Source: Bin34 sp963422415
GTDB taxonomy: Bacteria; Chloroflexota; Anaerolineae; Caldilineales; Caldilineaceae
NCBI GenBank assembly: GCA_963422415.1
Contig: OY729430.1
Span: 248,001-312,000, forward strand
DNA length: 64,000 bases
Reading direction: 5' to 3'
Numbering within the stretch: the first letter of the stretch is position 1; each line of letters begins with the position of its first letter. Both the position numbers and the translations under genes were made by a program. Shown one piece after another: positions 8,697 to 23,100 of this stretch. Under the pieces are notes generated by a model. The model did not search any database. It had not been told where the DNA came from and saw only the letters and a list, made by a program, of their open reading frames with translations.

Positions 8697-10803
8697 GCAG
8701 TCTTCAATATGGCATCTGTAGTCCGGTAGGGTCTATCCCCGCGTGTACGGGGAAACCCGCAAGAATGGCAGTAAGGTCACGTGGGATTATGGTCTATCCC
8801 CGCGTGTACGGGGAAACCCGCAAGAATGGCAGTAAGGTCACGTGGGATTATGGTCTATCCCCGCGTGTACGGGGAAACCCGAATGCCATATCATGGCATT
8901 CCGTGGTGTATCGGTCTATCCCCGCGTGTACGGGGAAACCCCCTCCGTGCAGGACTGGGAAGTTCGATGGCCAGGTCTATCCCCGCGTGTACGGGGAAAC
9001 CGCCATTGCCTTGCCCAATCAACCGACCTCGTATGGTCTATCCCCGCGTGTACGGGGAAACCGTGTTGTGACCGAGAGTGTGGGCCTTGACGCAGGGTCT
9101 ATCCCCGCGTGTACGGGGAAACCAACACGGCGGCATGGCTTGAGTGGAGGCGGACCGGTCTATCCCCGCGTGTACGGGGAAACCTTGCGCACCTTCTTGG
9201 GTTTGACCATTACAGGCGGTCTATCCCCGCGTGTACGGGGAAACCCACTCCAATACTGGGTTCCAAGACAGCGTGCCGGGTCTATCCCCGCGTGTACGGG
9301 GAAACCGCCGTGACGGGCCGTGGCGTCATTCCCGCCGACGGTCTATCCCCGCGTGTACGGGGAAACCGCGTCCAGTGGTCAGGTCCATTGGGGTGTAAAG
9401 GGTCTATCCCCGCGTGTACGGGGAAACCCACGGCCGTCACCGTCTTGGGCAGCGATAGATGGGTCTATCCCCGCGTGTACGGGGAAACCCTGACGTAGTG
9501 GTCCCGGTCCTTGAGGTTGCAAGGTCTATCCCCGCGTGTACGGGGAAACCATGTCTATCACCTGCCCGGAGCCATCAAGCCGAGGTCTATCCCCGCGTGT
9601 ACGGGGAAACCGTCCTGCCCCACACACGGATGCCGGAACATACAGGTCTATCCCCGCGTGTACGGGGAAACCTGGTACTGCCAGATAGGGGAGCCGTACA
9701 TAAAGGGTCTATCCCCGCGTGTACGGGGAAACCCGGCTTCCCTTTCCGTGGCCACGGGTACCCGGCGGTCTATCCCCGCGTGTACGGGGAAACCATAGAC
9801 TGCTTAGACACAAGGTTGCTAAATGAAGGTCTATCCCCGCGTGTACGGGGAAACCATCGTGGCCTTGCTAGCAACGTTTTCTGGGAGAGGTCTATCCCCG
9901 CGTGTACGGGGAAACCGGTATCAAGTGGATCGCGAAAAGCGGTTGACAAGGTCTATCCCCGCGTGTACGGGGAAACCATAGCAGTTCAAGGAACAATCAA
10001 TACGTATTGAGGTCTATCCCCGCGTGTACGGGGAAACCCCACCCGGCACCTGATAGTCTCCCGACGTCAGAGGTCTATCCCCGCGTGTACGGGGAAACCA
10101 TGCGCTCTTCTCCCCCGGCTCGCACCCAGTCCGGTCTATCCCCGCGTGTACGGGGAAACCAGTGCTGCGCCGAGGGACAGACCCAGTGGCTATGGTCTAT
10201 CCCCGCGTGTACGGGGAAACCGCCGACAGGTTGAGGACCGTGGTGATGCCGCTGGGTCTATCCCCGCGTGTACGGGGAAACCCGGGCGGCCTCCGATACC
10301 CCAGTCCATATGGGAGGTCTATCCCCGCGTGTACGGGGAAACCGCGGATCCCATATGGGATCCGCTATCCGTACTAGGTCTATCCCCGCGTGTACGGGGA
10401 AACCTCATCGCCCGTGAGACGGTCCCATAGCTCTCTCGGTCTATCCCCGCGTGTACGGGGAAACCACAAGACAAAGTGACATTGTGACCGACACGTCAGG
10501 TCTATCCCCGCGTGTACGGGGAAACCGTTCGTTGATGGTAGGAGTGATGGTAAGGTCGGGGTCTATCCCCGCGTGTACGGGGAAACCTCCACACAAGCCA
10601 TTGTCACTGATGCCAGACGGGGTCTATCCCCGCGTGTACGGGGAAACCGGACGGCGAAACGGCCATGTATGTGGGGTCGTAGGTCTATCCCCGCGTGTAC
10701 GGGGAAACCTGGGCCCTGGCGATCGTAGACTTGCTAGCAATGGGTCTATCCCCGCGTGTACGGGGAAACCAGGCTAAGGTTAAGACCCTTGACGATCGTC
10801 AAG

Positions 10804-11169
10804 GGTCTATCCCCGCGTGTACGGGGAAACCATCAGCCTGTACAGGGCGAGACTGTACACGTGGGGTCTATCCCCGCGTGTACGGGGAAACCATAGACAA
10901 ATCGTCCAACACCCAAGCCTTGCCAGGTCTATCCCCGCGTGTACGGGGAAACCCCCGTCAGGTCGCAGACGTTTGCGTGTATCTGTGGTCTATCCCCGCG
11001 TGTACGGGGAAACCATCAGCCTGTACAGGGCGAGACTGTACACGTGGGGTCTATCCCCGCGTGTACGGGGAAACCATAGACAAATCGTCCAACACCCAAG
11101 CCTTGCCAGGTCTATCCCCGCGTGTACGGGGAAACCCCCGTCAGGTCGCAGACGTTTGCGTGTATCTGT
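10804..11169 (-). repeat. Tandem duplication of a three-spacer block inside the array
   Basis: The three repeat-spacer units at 10804-10986 are repeated exactly at 10987-11169. A two-spacer block is likewise duplicated (spacers 11565-11597 and 11626-11658 recur at 11687-11719 and 11748-11780). These are recombination products between repeats, not new acquisitions. Confidence 0.95.
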
Positions 11170-14100
11170 GGTCTATCCCCGCGTGTACGGGGAAACCCTC
11201 GGTTGCCGGGTTGTGGTGGTCACCACTGCAGGGTCTATCCCCGCGTGTACGGGGAAACCTATTAAGGAACATTGATCCGGCCCGCCCATATGGGTCTATC
11301 CCCGCGTGTACGGGGAAACCGGGTAGGCCGTACTCACGCGCCCCCTAGGGTACGGTCTATCCCCGCGTGTACGGGGAAACCTTGAGGAATCACCGCCCAG
11401 TGATATGTCTCGCAGGTCTATCCCCGCGTGTACGGGGAAACCTCTGATCATTTGGCTATCACCAGGAAGGTCGCAGGTCTATCCCCGCGTGTACGGGGAA
11501 ACCGGAGCCTCCTATGGGAGGCTCTCTTGCTTACAGGGTCTATCCCCGCGTGTACGGGGAAACCTACTCTGAGCGCAGCTTGAAGTCGCGAGATCGAGGT
11601 CTATCCCCGCGTGTACGGGGAAACCGTGATCCGTCACCCGCCACCCGTCACCCGTTACGGTCTATCCCCGCGTGTACGGGGAAACCTACTCTGAGCGCAG
11701 CTTGAAGTCGCGAGATCGAGGTCTATCCCCGCGTGTACGGGGAAACCGTGATCCGTCACCCGCCACCCGTCACCCGTTACGGTCTATCCCCGCGTGTACG
11801 GGGAAACCATCTTCATGTCACCCCATATGTCGGCGGCGTTGGGTCTATCCCCGCGTGTACGGGGAAACCCCAATCAAAACCAGGCCCAAATCCACGGCCC
11901 GTGGTCTATCCCCGCGTGTACGGGGAAACCGGCCTCGGTCAGATCGGCCCCACAAAAATTCTAGGTCTATCCCCGCGTGTACGGGGAAACCACGCCGCCA
12001 CCTGCTGTTGTCTTGGGTCCATAAGGTCTATCCCCGCGTGTACGGGGAAACCCCACGTGGGCTTGAAGGCATACAGATAGTCATGGGTCTATCCCCGCGT
12101 GTACGGGGAAACCACCCATTAAGGTGATAGTACCCAGATCTTTAAGGGTCTATCCCCGCGTGTACGGGGAAACCTCAATGTCCAGCTTGTAGGATCCTTG
12201 CGAGTATGGTCTATCCCCGCGTGTACGGGGAAACCTGATCCAGGTAGTGATCCCGCCCATGACTACGAGGTCTATCCCCGCGTGTACGGGGAAACCCACA
12301 TTGAACCTGCCGTCTTCAACTGATGTACCGGTCTATCCCCGCGTGTACGGGGAAACCTGGTCTTGGCTTTCTCAATCGCCCGATCCAGAAGGTCTATCCC
12401 CGCGTGTACGGGGAAACCCGCATCGCCCGATCCGCAAAGTACGTCCTGTAGGGTCTATCCCCGCGTGTACGGGGAAACCCGACCAGAACCAAGCCTTCCA
12501 CCCCTTTTCAAAGGTCTATCCCCGCGTGTACGGGGAAACCCTTGACCATTCAGGCATGGACTTCGTCTCTCAAGGTCTATCCCCGCGTGTACGGGGAAAC
12601 CGAAGCCCGACCCGCAGTCCGCCGGACTTGATGAGGTCTATCCCCGCGTGTACGGGGAAACCAGATTGCTACTACGCCGGGTGTCCATCCGATGCGGTCT
12701 ATCCCCGCGTGTACGGGGAAACCGCAGCGGTCTTTGCGACTATAGGGATACTCGTGGGTCTATCCCCGCGTGTACGGGGAAACCCGCTAGTGTGTACAGC
12801 AGTTCCCTTGGGCCTGTGGTCTATCCCCGCGTGTACGGGGAAACCCGAGTACTTTGGTTCCGGCTGGCGATATGTACCGGTCTATCCCCGCGTGTACGGG
12901 GAAACCTGTTTTTCGTGATGGACGTGCCGGTAGCCTTGAGGTCTATCCCCGCGTGTACGGGGAAACCTCTTCGGCGACGGACCATTCGCCTTCCATTCGC
13001 GGTCTATCCCCGCGTGTACGGGGAAACCACCTGTGCAAGATACGGCGATCCTTCCTCCTGCGGTCTATCCCCGCGTGTACGGGGAAACCCGCAGTTTCTG
13101 CAGGAATTCCCGTTGCTGTTCCGGTCTATCCCCGCGTGTACGGGGAAACCTCACGTGGACAGCCATAGCGGGAGCGGCCTTGCGGTCTATCCCCGCGTGT
13201 ACGGGGAAACCTGGCCTTGGCGGAGATAGTGCAGCCCACAGGACGGTCTATCCCCGCGTGTACGGGGAAACCCACTTCCACCACGCCGGCGGCTTTTCCG
13301 GTTCGGGTCTATCCCCGCGTGTACGGGGAAACCGGATGCGCTGCTCCAGCAGGTCGTACGAATTGAGGTCTATCCCCGCGTGTACGGGGAAACCGATAAC
13401 AGAAGGGTATCCTGCATCTTCCCAGGCGGTCTATCCCCGCGTGTACGGGGAAACCTCTCAGGGACGGCTATGAAGGCATGGCCGTACAGGTCTATCCCCG
13501 CGTGTACGGGGAAACCCTCTTCAGAGACCACTCCACTGCTGGTACCTGCGGTCTATCCCCGCGTGTACGGGGAAACCCCCGCCCTATATTGGCACATATG
13601 CCTATTACTGGGTCTATCCCCGCGTGTACGGGGAAACCACCTCCAGACGGGACTTGCTGCGCTTCGATAGAGGTCTATCCCCGCGTGTACGGGGAAACCC
13701 TCTGACGTCAGAGACCTGATCTCCGATGAGGAGGTCTATCCCCGCGTGTACGGGGAAACCTCCTGTAGGCAGGTGTTGAGAGCGGAGCGCAGAGGTCTAT
13801 CCCCGCGTGTACGGGGAAACCGGTCGACTATCGGCTGAACCGGTGGTACTGTGTGGTCTATCCCCGCGTGTACGGGGAAACCTCCGAGGCCGAGCCGATA
13901 AACCCGCTTCTACAGGGTCTATCCCCGCGTGTACGGGGAAACCGGTAGCAGGTGGTCGCCTATGTCGGCGGCGAGAGGTCTATCCCCGCGTGTACGGGGA
14001 AACCATCCCTGGTCTCTCTCTAAGCGTTTCCTTGTTGGGTCTATCCCCGCGTGTACGGGGAAACCCGGGTAGACCGTATCACGCATCCCCTAGGGTACGG

Positions 14101-17100
14101 TCTATCCCCGCGTGTACGGGGAAACCGGTGTCGGTAGTGGTGTCGGTCTCGGTGGAGGCGGTCTATCCCCGCGTGTACGGGGAAACCTCCCACAGACCCC
14201 CGTCCTCCGGGGGTTTCGACGGTCTATCCCCGCGTGTACGGGGAAACCAGAAGCCCAAGCCCCGCAGGGGTGCGTCGTACCGGTCTATCCCCGCGTGTAC
14301 GGGGAAACCTGCGTTTTCGGCTTCTCTTTCAGCCTTCATATCGGTCTATCCCCGCGTGTACGGGGAAACCACAGACTGGACATGGACAGGATACCGAACA
14401 ACGGGTCTATCCCCGCGTGTACGGGGAAACCCATTCAATCTTGTACACCTGGTATTTCATGTGAGGTCTATCCCCGCGTGTACGGGGAAACCCGGGACAG
14501 CTGCGCCCCCGGCAAGACGTCGTGGGGTCTATCCCCGCGTGTACGGGGAAACCGCCTAGTCTATCCCTCTCTGCGCTCCCGCTAACGGTCTATCCCCGCG
14601 TGTACGGGGAAACCGTTTTCATGGGTTCTCCTAGAGTGAATCGACTCGGTCTATCCCCGCGTGTACGGGGAAACCATATCTTGCGCTATGCGCTGTCTAT
14701 TTGGCCTAGGTCTATCCCCGCGTGTACGGGGAAACCCGGTCCATCCGGTACAGGACGAAGAACATATCCGGTCTATCCCCGCGTGTACGGGGAAACCCCT
14801 AGGTGGTAAGGACGCTCGGCTCGGCTCCGAGGTCTATCCCCGCGTGTACGGGGAAACCGCGTGGGGGCAGGTCCGTGAATCATGGCTGGACGGTCTATCC
14901 CCGCGTGTACGGGGAAACCCACCACGCATGACAGGCTGGGAGCGGCCCCGGAGGTCTATCCCCGCGTGTACGGGGAAACCCGCTTGACTTCCAAGATGCC
15001 TTGCAGCAGCGGAGGTCTATCCCCGCGTGTACGGGGAAACCCGGCCCCGCAGTCCGGGGCCGCCCTGATGGTGTGGTCTATCCCCGCGTGTACGGGGAAA
15101 CCGCTAGATACGGGGGTGCGTGCGTGGCTGACTGCGGTCTATCCCCGCGTGTACGGGGAAACCGCTTATCCGGTTCATCGATTGTGGTAGTGATGGGGTC
15201 TATCCCCGCGTGTACGGGGAAACCTCACTGCCAGGAAGCTGACGACCGCTCCTAGAAGGTCTATCCCCGCGTGTACGGGGAAACCCCGGTTCAGCCGATA
15301 AACGACCGCTGGAAGCACGGTCTATCCCCGCGTGTACGGGGAAACCTCTACCGGCCATTGGACAGTCCATTCCCTGATGGGTCTATCCCCGCGTGTACGG
15401 GGAAACCCGTCGAATATATGGGCGCACTGAACCTGACTTCGGTCTATCCCCGCGTGTACGGGGAAACCAAAATAACGATGGACAGACGGCGGCGTCTTTC
15501 AGGTCTATCCCCGCGTGTACGGGGAAACCATCTTCAACAATCCAGATGTGGGCACTGATCAAGGTCTATCCCCGCGTGTACGGGGAAACCGAAGTCGTCA
15601 GCGACAGACTGGAGACCCGGGAAGGTCTATCCCCGCGTGTACGGGGAAACCACAAGGGCCAGCGTAAGAATACATGACTTTAACGGTCTATCCCCGCGTG
15701 TACGGGGAAACCGGAGATAACCCAGACGGCCAAAGCCCAAGCCATGGTCTATCCCCGCGTGTACGGGGAAACCAGCTACCCGATGGGAATGGACGGCCTC
15801 CCAGTCGGTCTATCCCCGCGTGTACGGGGAAACCGGTATTGGCGATCAAGCCCGGTACGTATGATGCGGTCTATCCCCGCGTGTACGGGGAAACCGCCCT
15901 GCAGCCGAAAGCAGGTCCGGAAACTTTAGGTCTATCCCCGCGTGTACGGGGAAACCAGACGGAAAAACCATCATATCGGATATCAAGACGGTCTATCCCC
16001 GCGTGTACGGGGAAACCTGGCTCGCCGGAGTGCAATCTGACTTGGAGGCAGGTCTATCCCCGCGTGTACGGGGAAACCTCGCATTGCCGGGAGACCAAGA
16101 CCGCATCGGAAGGTCTATCCCCGCGTGTACGGGGAAACCACGAAATGCAAGGCAATCAAGCCGGCGTCGGAAGGTCTATCCCCGCGTGTACGGGGAAACC
16201 AGGATGTGGCATGGGTGAGTACCTCGCGCCGTGGGTCTATCCCCGCGTGTACGGGGAAACCGCTCAGATTCACGGTCCTTTTTCCGTCCAATATGGTCTA
16301 TCCCCGCGTGTACGGGGAAACCCTAATCGTGGCGCTGAAGACACGGATGGATGACGGTCTATCCCCGCGTGTACGGGGAAACCGCAATATAAGAATGGGA
16401 GCGGCCCCGGATTGACGGTCTATCCCCGCGTGTACGGGGAAACCCGCCAGAGTCAGTCTTGACGCAGAGAGAATACAGGTCTATCCCCGCGTGTACGGGG
16501 AAACCGTCAAGACTGACTCTGGCGTGCGGCACAGACAGGGTCTATCCCCGCGTGTACGGGGAAACCTCCCGGCGATCGTCTGGGGCGGACGAGCTTGGGG
16601 GTCTATCCCCGCGTGTACGGGGAAACCCTAGTCCACATGGTCCCGACTGCGGCCGACAGGGGTCTATCCCCGCGTGTACGGGGAAACCCAAGCGGACGAG
16701 TCCTGCAGCTGCTCCCACAAGGGTCTATCCCCGCGTGTACGGGGAAACCTCTGCCCCACGCCGCTTCGATGTGCTCTATCACGGTCTATCCCCGCGTGTA
16801 CGGGGAAACCGGGATCCTGCGGGTTGCGTACCTTTGCATCTACGGTCTATCCCCGCGTGTACGGGGAAACCTTGGCGTGATACGTGCCGGGGCATCCCTC
16901 GAACGGTCTATCCCCGCGTGTACGGGGAAACCGTTGTGGGGCTGCAGTACCTAGGGCTGCGTTGCGGTCTATCCCCGCGTGTACGGGGAAACCCCCCATT
17001 TCCCCCGTCGGCAGTACCGGGGTCAGGGTCTATCCCCGCGTGTACGGGGAAACCTCAAAAGTCACTCCCTGTCCTGAAAGCTCCGACGGTCTATCCCCGC

Positions 17101-20100
17101 GTGTACGGGGAAACCCTGTTTGGGCCACGGAATTGGCGTTTCTCATGAGGTCTATCCCCGCGTGTACGGGGAAACCTCGGATCCCTTTTTCGTTCTGGAC
17201 TGTTGTATGGGTCTATCCCCGCGTGTACGGGGAAACCAGAGTTCGCCGAAGCAATCTCGCCTACTGTGCCGGTCTATCCCCGCGTGTACGGGGAAACCAG
17301 CTCTGGACTGTGGGACCATGTGGCGGCGGCGGGTCTATCCCCGCGTGTACGGGGAAACCAACATGGAATACGTATTACATGTTCCTAACCTAGGTCTATC
17401 CCCGCGTGTACGGGGAAACCATCCCGGATCCCTTTTGGATGGATTGTTGTATGGGTCTATCCCCGCGTGTACGGGGAAACCCTGGAGGGTCTGGCAATGG
17501 ATCGTCTGGTGCGGGGTCTATCCCCGCGTGTACGGGGAAACCTCCAGCAGGATAAGGCGTCAGGTCGAAGAAGAAGGTCTATCCCCGCGTGTACGGGGAA
17601 ACCTCCCCTATGCCCGACAACACGGGGGTGAACACGGGTCTATCCCCGCGTGTACGGGGAAACCGATTGCGAGGCATGTCAGTGAGATGCTGTTTAAGGT
17701 CTATCCCCGCGTGTACGGGGAAACCACAATGCTATCGCAGAGCGCATGTTCCTACGCAGGTCTATCCCCGCGTGTACGGGGAAACCCCTGAAAGCTCCGC
17801 CTTGATGATGTTCTTTATAGGTCTATCCCCGCGTGTACGGGGAAACCACTCTTTGCTGAAAAAGATATTGAGAAGGAATGGGTCTATCCCCGCGTGTACG
17901 GGGAAACCCGGGAGCCGGGAGCCGAGAGCCGGGAGCCGGGAGGTCTATCCCCGCGTGTACGGGGAAACCAGCAGTCGGGCTAACGACTGTCTGGTGCGTC
18001 AGGGTCTATCCCCGCGTGTACGGGGAAACCTGCTGGTTGCCGTGGTTGCCGGGTTGGCAATGGGGTCTATCCCCGCGTGTACGGGGAAACCTCGCTAATT
18101 TAGCCTCTGCTACTCAGTATCAGCGGTCTATCCCCGCGTGTACGGGGAAACCCATCCTTACGTGACGTCCACCAACGACCGCCTTGGTCTATCCCCGCGT
18201 GTACGGGGAAACCCAGGTGCCCTAGCTCGTGGACTAGGCTGTAGAAGGTCTATCCCCGCGTGTACGGGGAAACCGTCGCCACTGGGGGTATGTCAGTCGC
18301 AAGGCGGGGTCTATCCCCGCGTGTACGGGGAAACCGGCAGCTACAGAACCCCGTCCGGTGCCTTCTGGGGTCTATCCCCGCGTGTACGGGGAAACCGCTC
18401 CCGGCTCCCGGCTCATAGGAGCCTCCCGGGGTCTATCCCCGCGTGTACGGGGAAACCCACCGATACAAAGTCGGCAAAGGTCGTGTACGAGGTCTATCCC
18501 CGCGTGTACGGGGAAACCATATCCGTCAAACCAATGGACATGGACGGGGTCGGTCTATCCCCGCGTGTACGGGGAAACCTGACAATACACCTTCCGGAGT
18601 GACTGTAGAGGGGGTCTATCCCCGCGTGTACGGGGAAACCTTGGGAGCCATCACCAGTCCCGGCCGGCCCAGGGGTCTATCCCCGCGTGTACGGGGAAAC
18701 CGTGCCCGGCTTGATGGCCAGTACCTCAGGGTGGGGTCTATCCCCGCGTGTACGGGGAAACCAGCCGCGTTGGCGGCGTGCAGGGGGAGGTTGTAGGTCT
18801 ATCCCCGCGTGTACGGGGAAACCAGGCTGCCTACCCTCTCCATCACGGTGCCTACGGGTCTATCCCCGCGTGTACGGGGAAACCCACGTCATAATCTCTC
18901 CGTGGAACCACAACCATGGTCTATCCCCGCGTGTACGGGGAAACCGCCGTATGCGTGTCCGCCTGCGTAGTGACAATGGGTCTATCCCCGCGTGTACGGG
19001 GAAACCCGAGAGTCTGTACTGTCGTGTATGTATATGTAAGGTCTATCCCCGCGTGTACGGGGAAACCTTCGGCTTGCCGGGCTTTGTGACTCCGGTCGGA
19101 GGTCTATCCCCGCGTGTACGGGGAAACCCCCCGTTGCCGGCTAGTCTCACAGCATGGGGACGGTCTATCCCCGCGTGTACGGGGAAACCAGGCTGCCTAC
19201 CCTCTCCATCACGGTGCCTACGGGTCTATCCCCGCGTGTACGGGGAAACCGCCAATGGAGGCGGTGGAGGAACTCGTGGTCAGGGTCTATCCCCGCGTGT
19301 ACGGGGAAACCTAGCCTTGCGTAGTCGATGAACGGGAGGGCTTCGGTCTATCCCCGCGTGTACGGGGAAACCTATCAGCGCATAGAACGCCTGTGCCTTG
19401 GCCGCGGTCTATCCCCGCGTGTACGGGGAAACCATCACCTGCCGGTAGTGCCCGCCACAGTAGCCCGGTCTATCCCCGCGTGTACGGGGAAACCGCAGTG
19501 GCGACCCCTTTCAACTGGTCCTTGGTCGGTCTATCCCCGCGTGTACGGGGAAACCGTGGACGTGGAACCTCCCTGCCCCGTAAGCCAGGGTCTATCCCCG
19601 CGTGTACGGGGAAACCGGATATGTTCATCGCCCCCTCCTGAGAAAATCCGGTCTATCCCCGCGTGTACGGGGAAACCCAGACAGTGAGCCCTCGGTTTCT
19701 TGTATCTTGGGGTCTATCCCCGCGTGTACGGGGAAACCAACGTAGGGATTGCACGGGTCGTGCCCAAGGAAGGTCTATCCCCGCGTGTACGGGGAAACCC
19801 CACGCAAGCGGCTCGGCTTTCTCCTGGAGCGTGGTCTATCCCCGCGTGTACGGGGAAACCGGCCGTGGCGTCGGACGATTGGCAGACGGTCCAGGTCTAT
19901 CCCCGCGTGTACGGGGAAACCGGCGGTGTACGGCATACCGGCGGCGGTCGTGGGGGTCTATCCCCGCGTGTACGGGGAAACCGGTTCGCCCCGCTGCAAC
20001 TGGGCGTAGTGGCTCGGTCTATCCCCGCGTGTACGGGGAAACCCTGGTAGCAGGTACGTTGGATCCCGTCAACCAGGGTCTATCCCCGCGTGTACGGGGA

Positions 20101-23100
20101 AACCCAAGAAGCACTATTTCCAGCGACGCTGGAATATGGTCTATCCCCGCGTGTACGGGGAAACCCATGTTTCCCAGACTGCGCAACGTGCCGTGCACGG
20201 TCTATCCCCGCGTGTACGGGGAAACCATGCGACCGTGGGAGAGGGACCTGCAGAGCCATGGTCTATCCCCGCGTGTACGGGGAAACCCGTCGCTGGAAAT
20301 AGTGCTTCTTGCACAGTCCCGGTCTATCCCCGCGTGTACGGGGAAACCTCCATTTTCCAGATATATCCGCCATGATCTCGATGGGTCTATCCCCGCGTGT
20401 ACGGGGAAACCATGTTCGGCCTTGTGGGGTTCTCCTCCGACTGTGGTCTATCCCCGCGTGTACGGGGAAACCCAACCATCGCCCATAGGAGGGCACCATG
20501 AAACGGGTCTATCCCCGCGTGTACGGGGAAACCATCAAATTTGACCTCCCTGTTTGGGCCACGGAAGGTCTATCCCCGCGTGTACGGGGAAACCATAGAC
20601 CCCGATGTGACGATAAGCACCCTGGACGGTCTATCCCCGCGTGTACGGGGAAACCGGATCCCTTTTTTTCGTTCTGAACTGTTGCATGGGTCTATCCCCG
20701 CGTGTACGGGGAAACCCAATGCGGGCGAGGTGCCGTGCCTGAAACCCGAGGTCTATCCCCGCGTGTACGGGGAAACCACTCTTTGCTGAAAAAGATATTG
20801 AGAAGGAATGGGTCTATCCCCGCGTGTACGGGGAAACCACTCTTTGCTGAAAAAGATATTGAGAAGGAATGGGTCTATCCCCGCGTGTACGGGGAAACCT
20901 TGACGATCGTCAAATCCGTTTAGCGTAAGAAAGGTCTATCCCCGCGTGTACGGGGAAACCGCCTCCAAACCCTCCTCTACATCCAAACCACAAGGTCTAT
21001 CCCCGCGTGTACGGGGAAACCATGTCAATCTCCGTTGATTTTCTTGTGACAAAAGGTCTATCCCCGCGTGTACGGGGAAACCCGGTGGCGGTGGCTGTTA
21101 CTACGAAACCATTGAGGTCTATCCCCGCGTGTACGGGGAAACCCGCGTCGCCATGATGAGCGACACGGAAGAAGATGGTCTATCCCCGCGTGTACGGGGA
21201 AACCCGATAGATGGAGACACCATGGAAAACGTCATGAGGTCTATCCCCGCGTGTACGGGGAAACCGTGGCGGCGCAGCGACGAAGAATGGAGGGCGGAGG
21301 TCTATCCCCGCGTGTACGGGGAAACCCATCTTGTTCATGACAGATGAACCTTTATGGGAGGTCTATCCCCGCGTGTACGGGGAAACCCAACGGGAAGGTC
21401 AGCTCAATCGTCCTGCTCGGGGTCTATCCCCGCGTGTACGGGGAAACCCGCACGGCGTTCTGTGAATCCCCTTTGCAGAAGGGTCTATCCCCGCGTGTAC
21501 GGGGAAACCCCCGATCCAAGAGATCAAGATACACCGCAAGACGGTCTATCCCCGCGTGTACGGGGAAACCCCATGTGAAACTCGTGATCATATTTTCCCC
21601 CGAGGTCTATCCCCGCGTGTACGGGGAAACCGAAAACATACCGCTCCGCAGCGTTTTCAGTCCAGGTCTATCCCCGCGTGTACGGGGAAACCGATTTCTG
21701 TCGCAGGAGCAGGACGAAGTATCAAGGTCTATCCCCGCGTGTACGGGGAAACCTGCGGATGTAGGTTGTATAGGCGTAACATCCTGGGTCTATCCCCGCG
21801 TGTACGGGGAAACCCTGTCCTGGCGATACATCAAACCCCACATTGAGGGTCTATCCCCGCGTGTACGGGGAAACCAATGTCATCTGGAGACAATTCTGCG
21901 GTCTCGTCGGTCTATCCCCGCGTGTACGGGGAAACCCGTATCATCTTGCCCAGAATGCACCAGTCCGAAGGTCTATCCCCGCGTGTACGGGGAAACCGGT
22001 GTTCGTTCTGGGACTGCTATATCTATGCCAGGTCTATCCCCGCGTGTACGGGGAAACCTCTTATTATTTCTTCTCTAACTTCTTCCTGCGAGGTCTATCC
22101 CCGCGTGTACGGGGAAACCGAGACTATGCTTGAGTTCACCGCTTCCAGCCGGGGTCTATCCCCGCGTGTACGGGGAAACCTAAGGCCTTTAATAGAGATG
22201 CGTCCTATTCAAAGGTCTATCCCCGCGTGTACGGGGAAACCGAAGCCCGCCAGCAAGTCAACAGAGGAAAGGCGGGTCTATCCCCGCGTGTACGGGGAAA
22301 CCGGGGTCCACCCCTATCACAATGCGGGCCATGTCGGTCTATCCCCGCGTGTACGGGGAAACCATTCATGGGCTCTGTTGTGGGCTCTGTTGTGGGGGTC
22401 TATCCCCGCGTGTACGGGGAAACCTCTGGATACGGGCCTGTCCTCTTGTCCCGCCACGGTCTATCCCCGCGTGTACGGGGAAACCCGTATCCTAGTAGGG
22501 CTTCTACTTGGGCGTCCGGGTCTATCCCCGCGTGTACGGGGAAACCGAATTCCAGCGCGGAGTGTAGTATCCCGCGTAGGGTCTATCCCCGCGTGTACGG
22601 GGAAACCTGCAGTACGCGCAGGGTAAATGCAAGCTCGAGAGGTCTATCCCCGCGTGTACGGGGAAACCGGCATCGAAATGAACGCCGGATACGTTCGTCC
22701 GGGTCTATCCCCGCGTGTACGGGGAAACCTCTCACTGACACGCCTCGCATTCTTCTGAACAAGGTCTATCCCCGCGTGTACGGGGAAACCGCGTTCCGCT
22801 AGCGACACAGACGGGAGCGTGGAGGTCTATCCCCGCGTGTACGGGGAAACCTCAACCCTGTTGGCAGATACGGCGGCCGAGAACGGTCTATCCCCGCGTG
22901 TACGGGGAAACCTCTCACTGACACGCCTCGCATTCTTCTGAACAAGGTCTATCCCCGCGTGTACGGGGAAACCCCGCGTTTCCATCCATCCGTAAGGCAA
23001 GCGCGCGGTCTATCCCCGCGTGTACGGGGAAACCATCACCCGACTCTTTCAAGCGATCAACATACTCGGTCTATCCCCGCGTGTACGGGGAAACCGTTGC

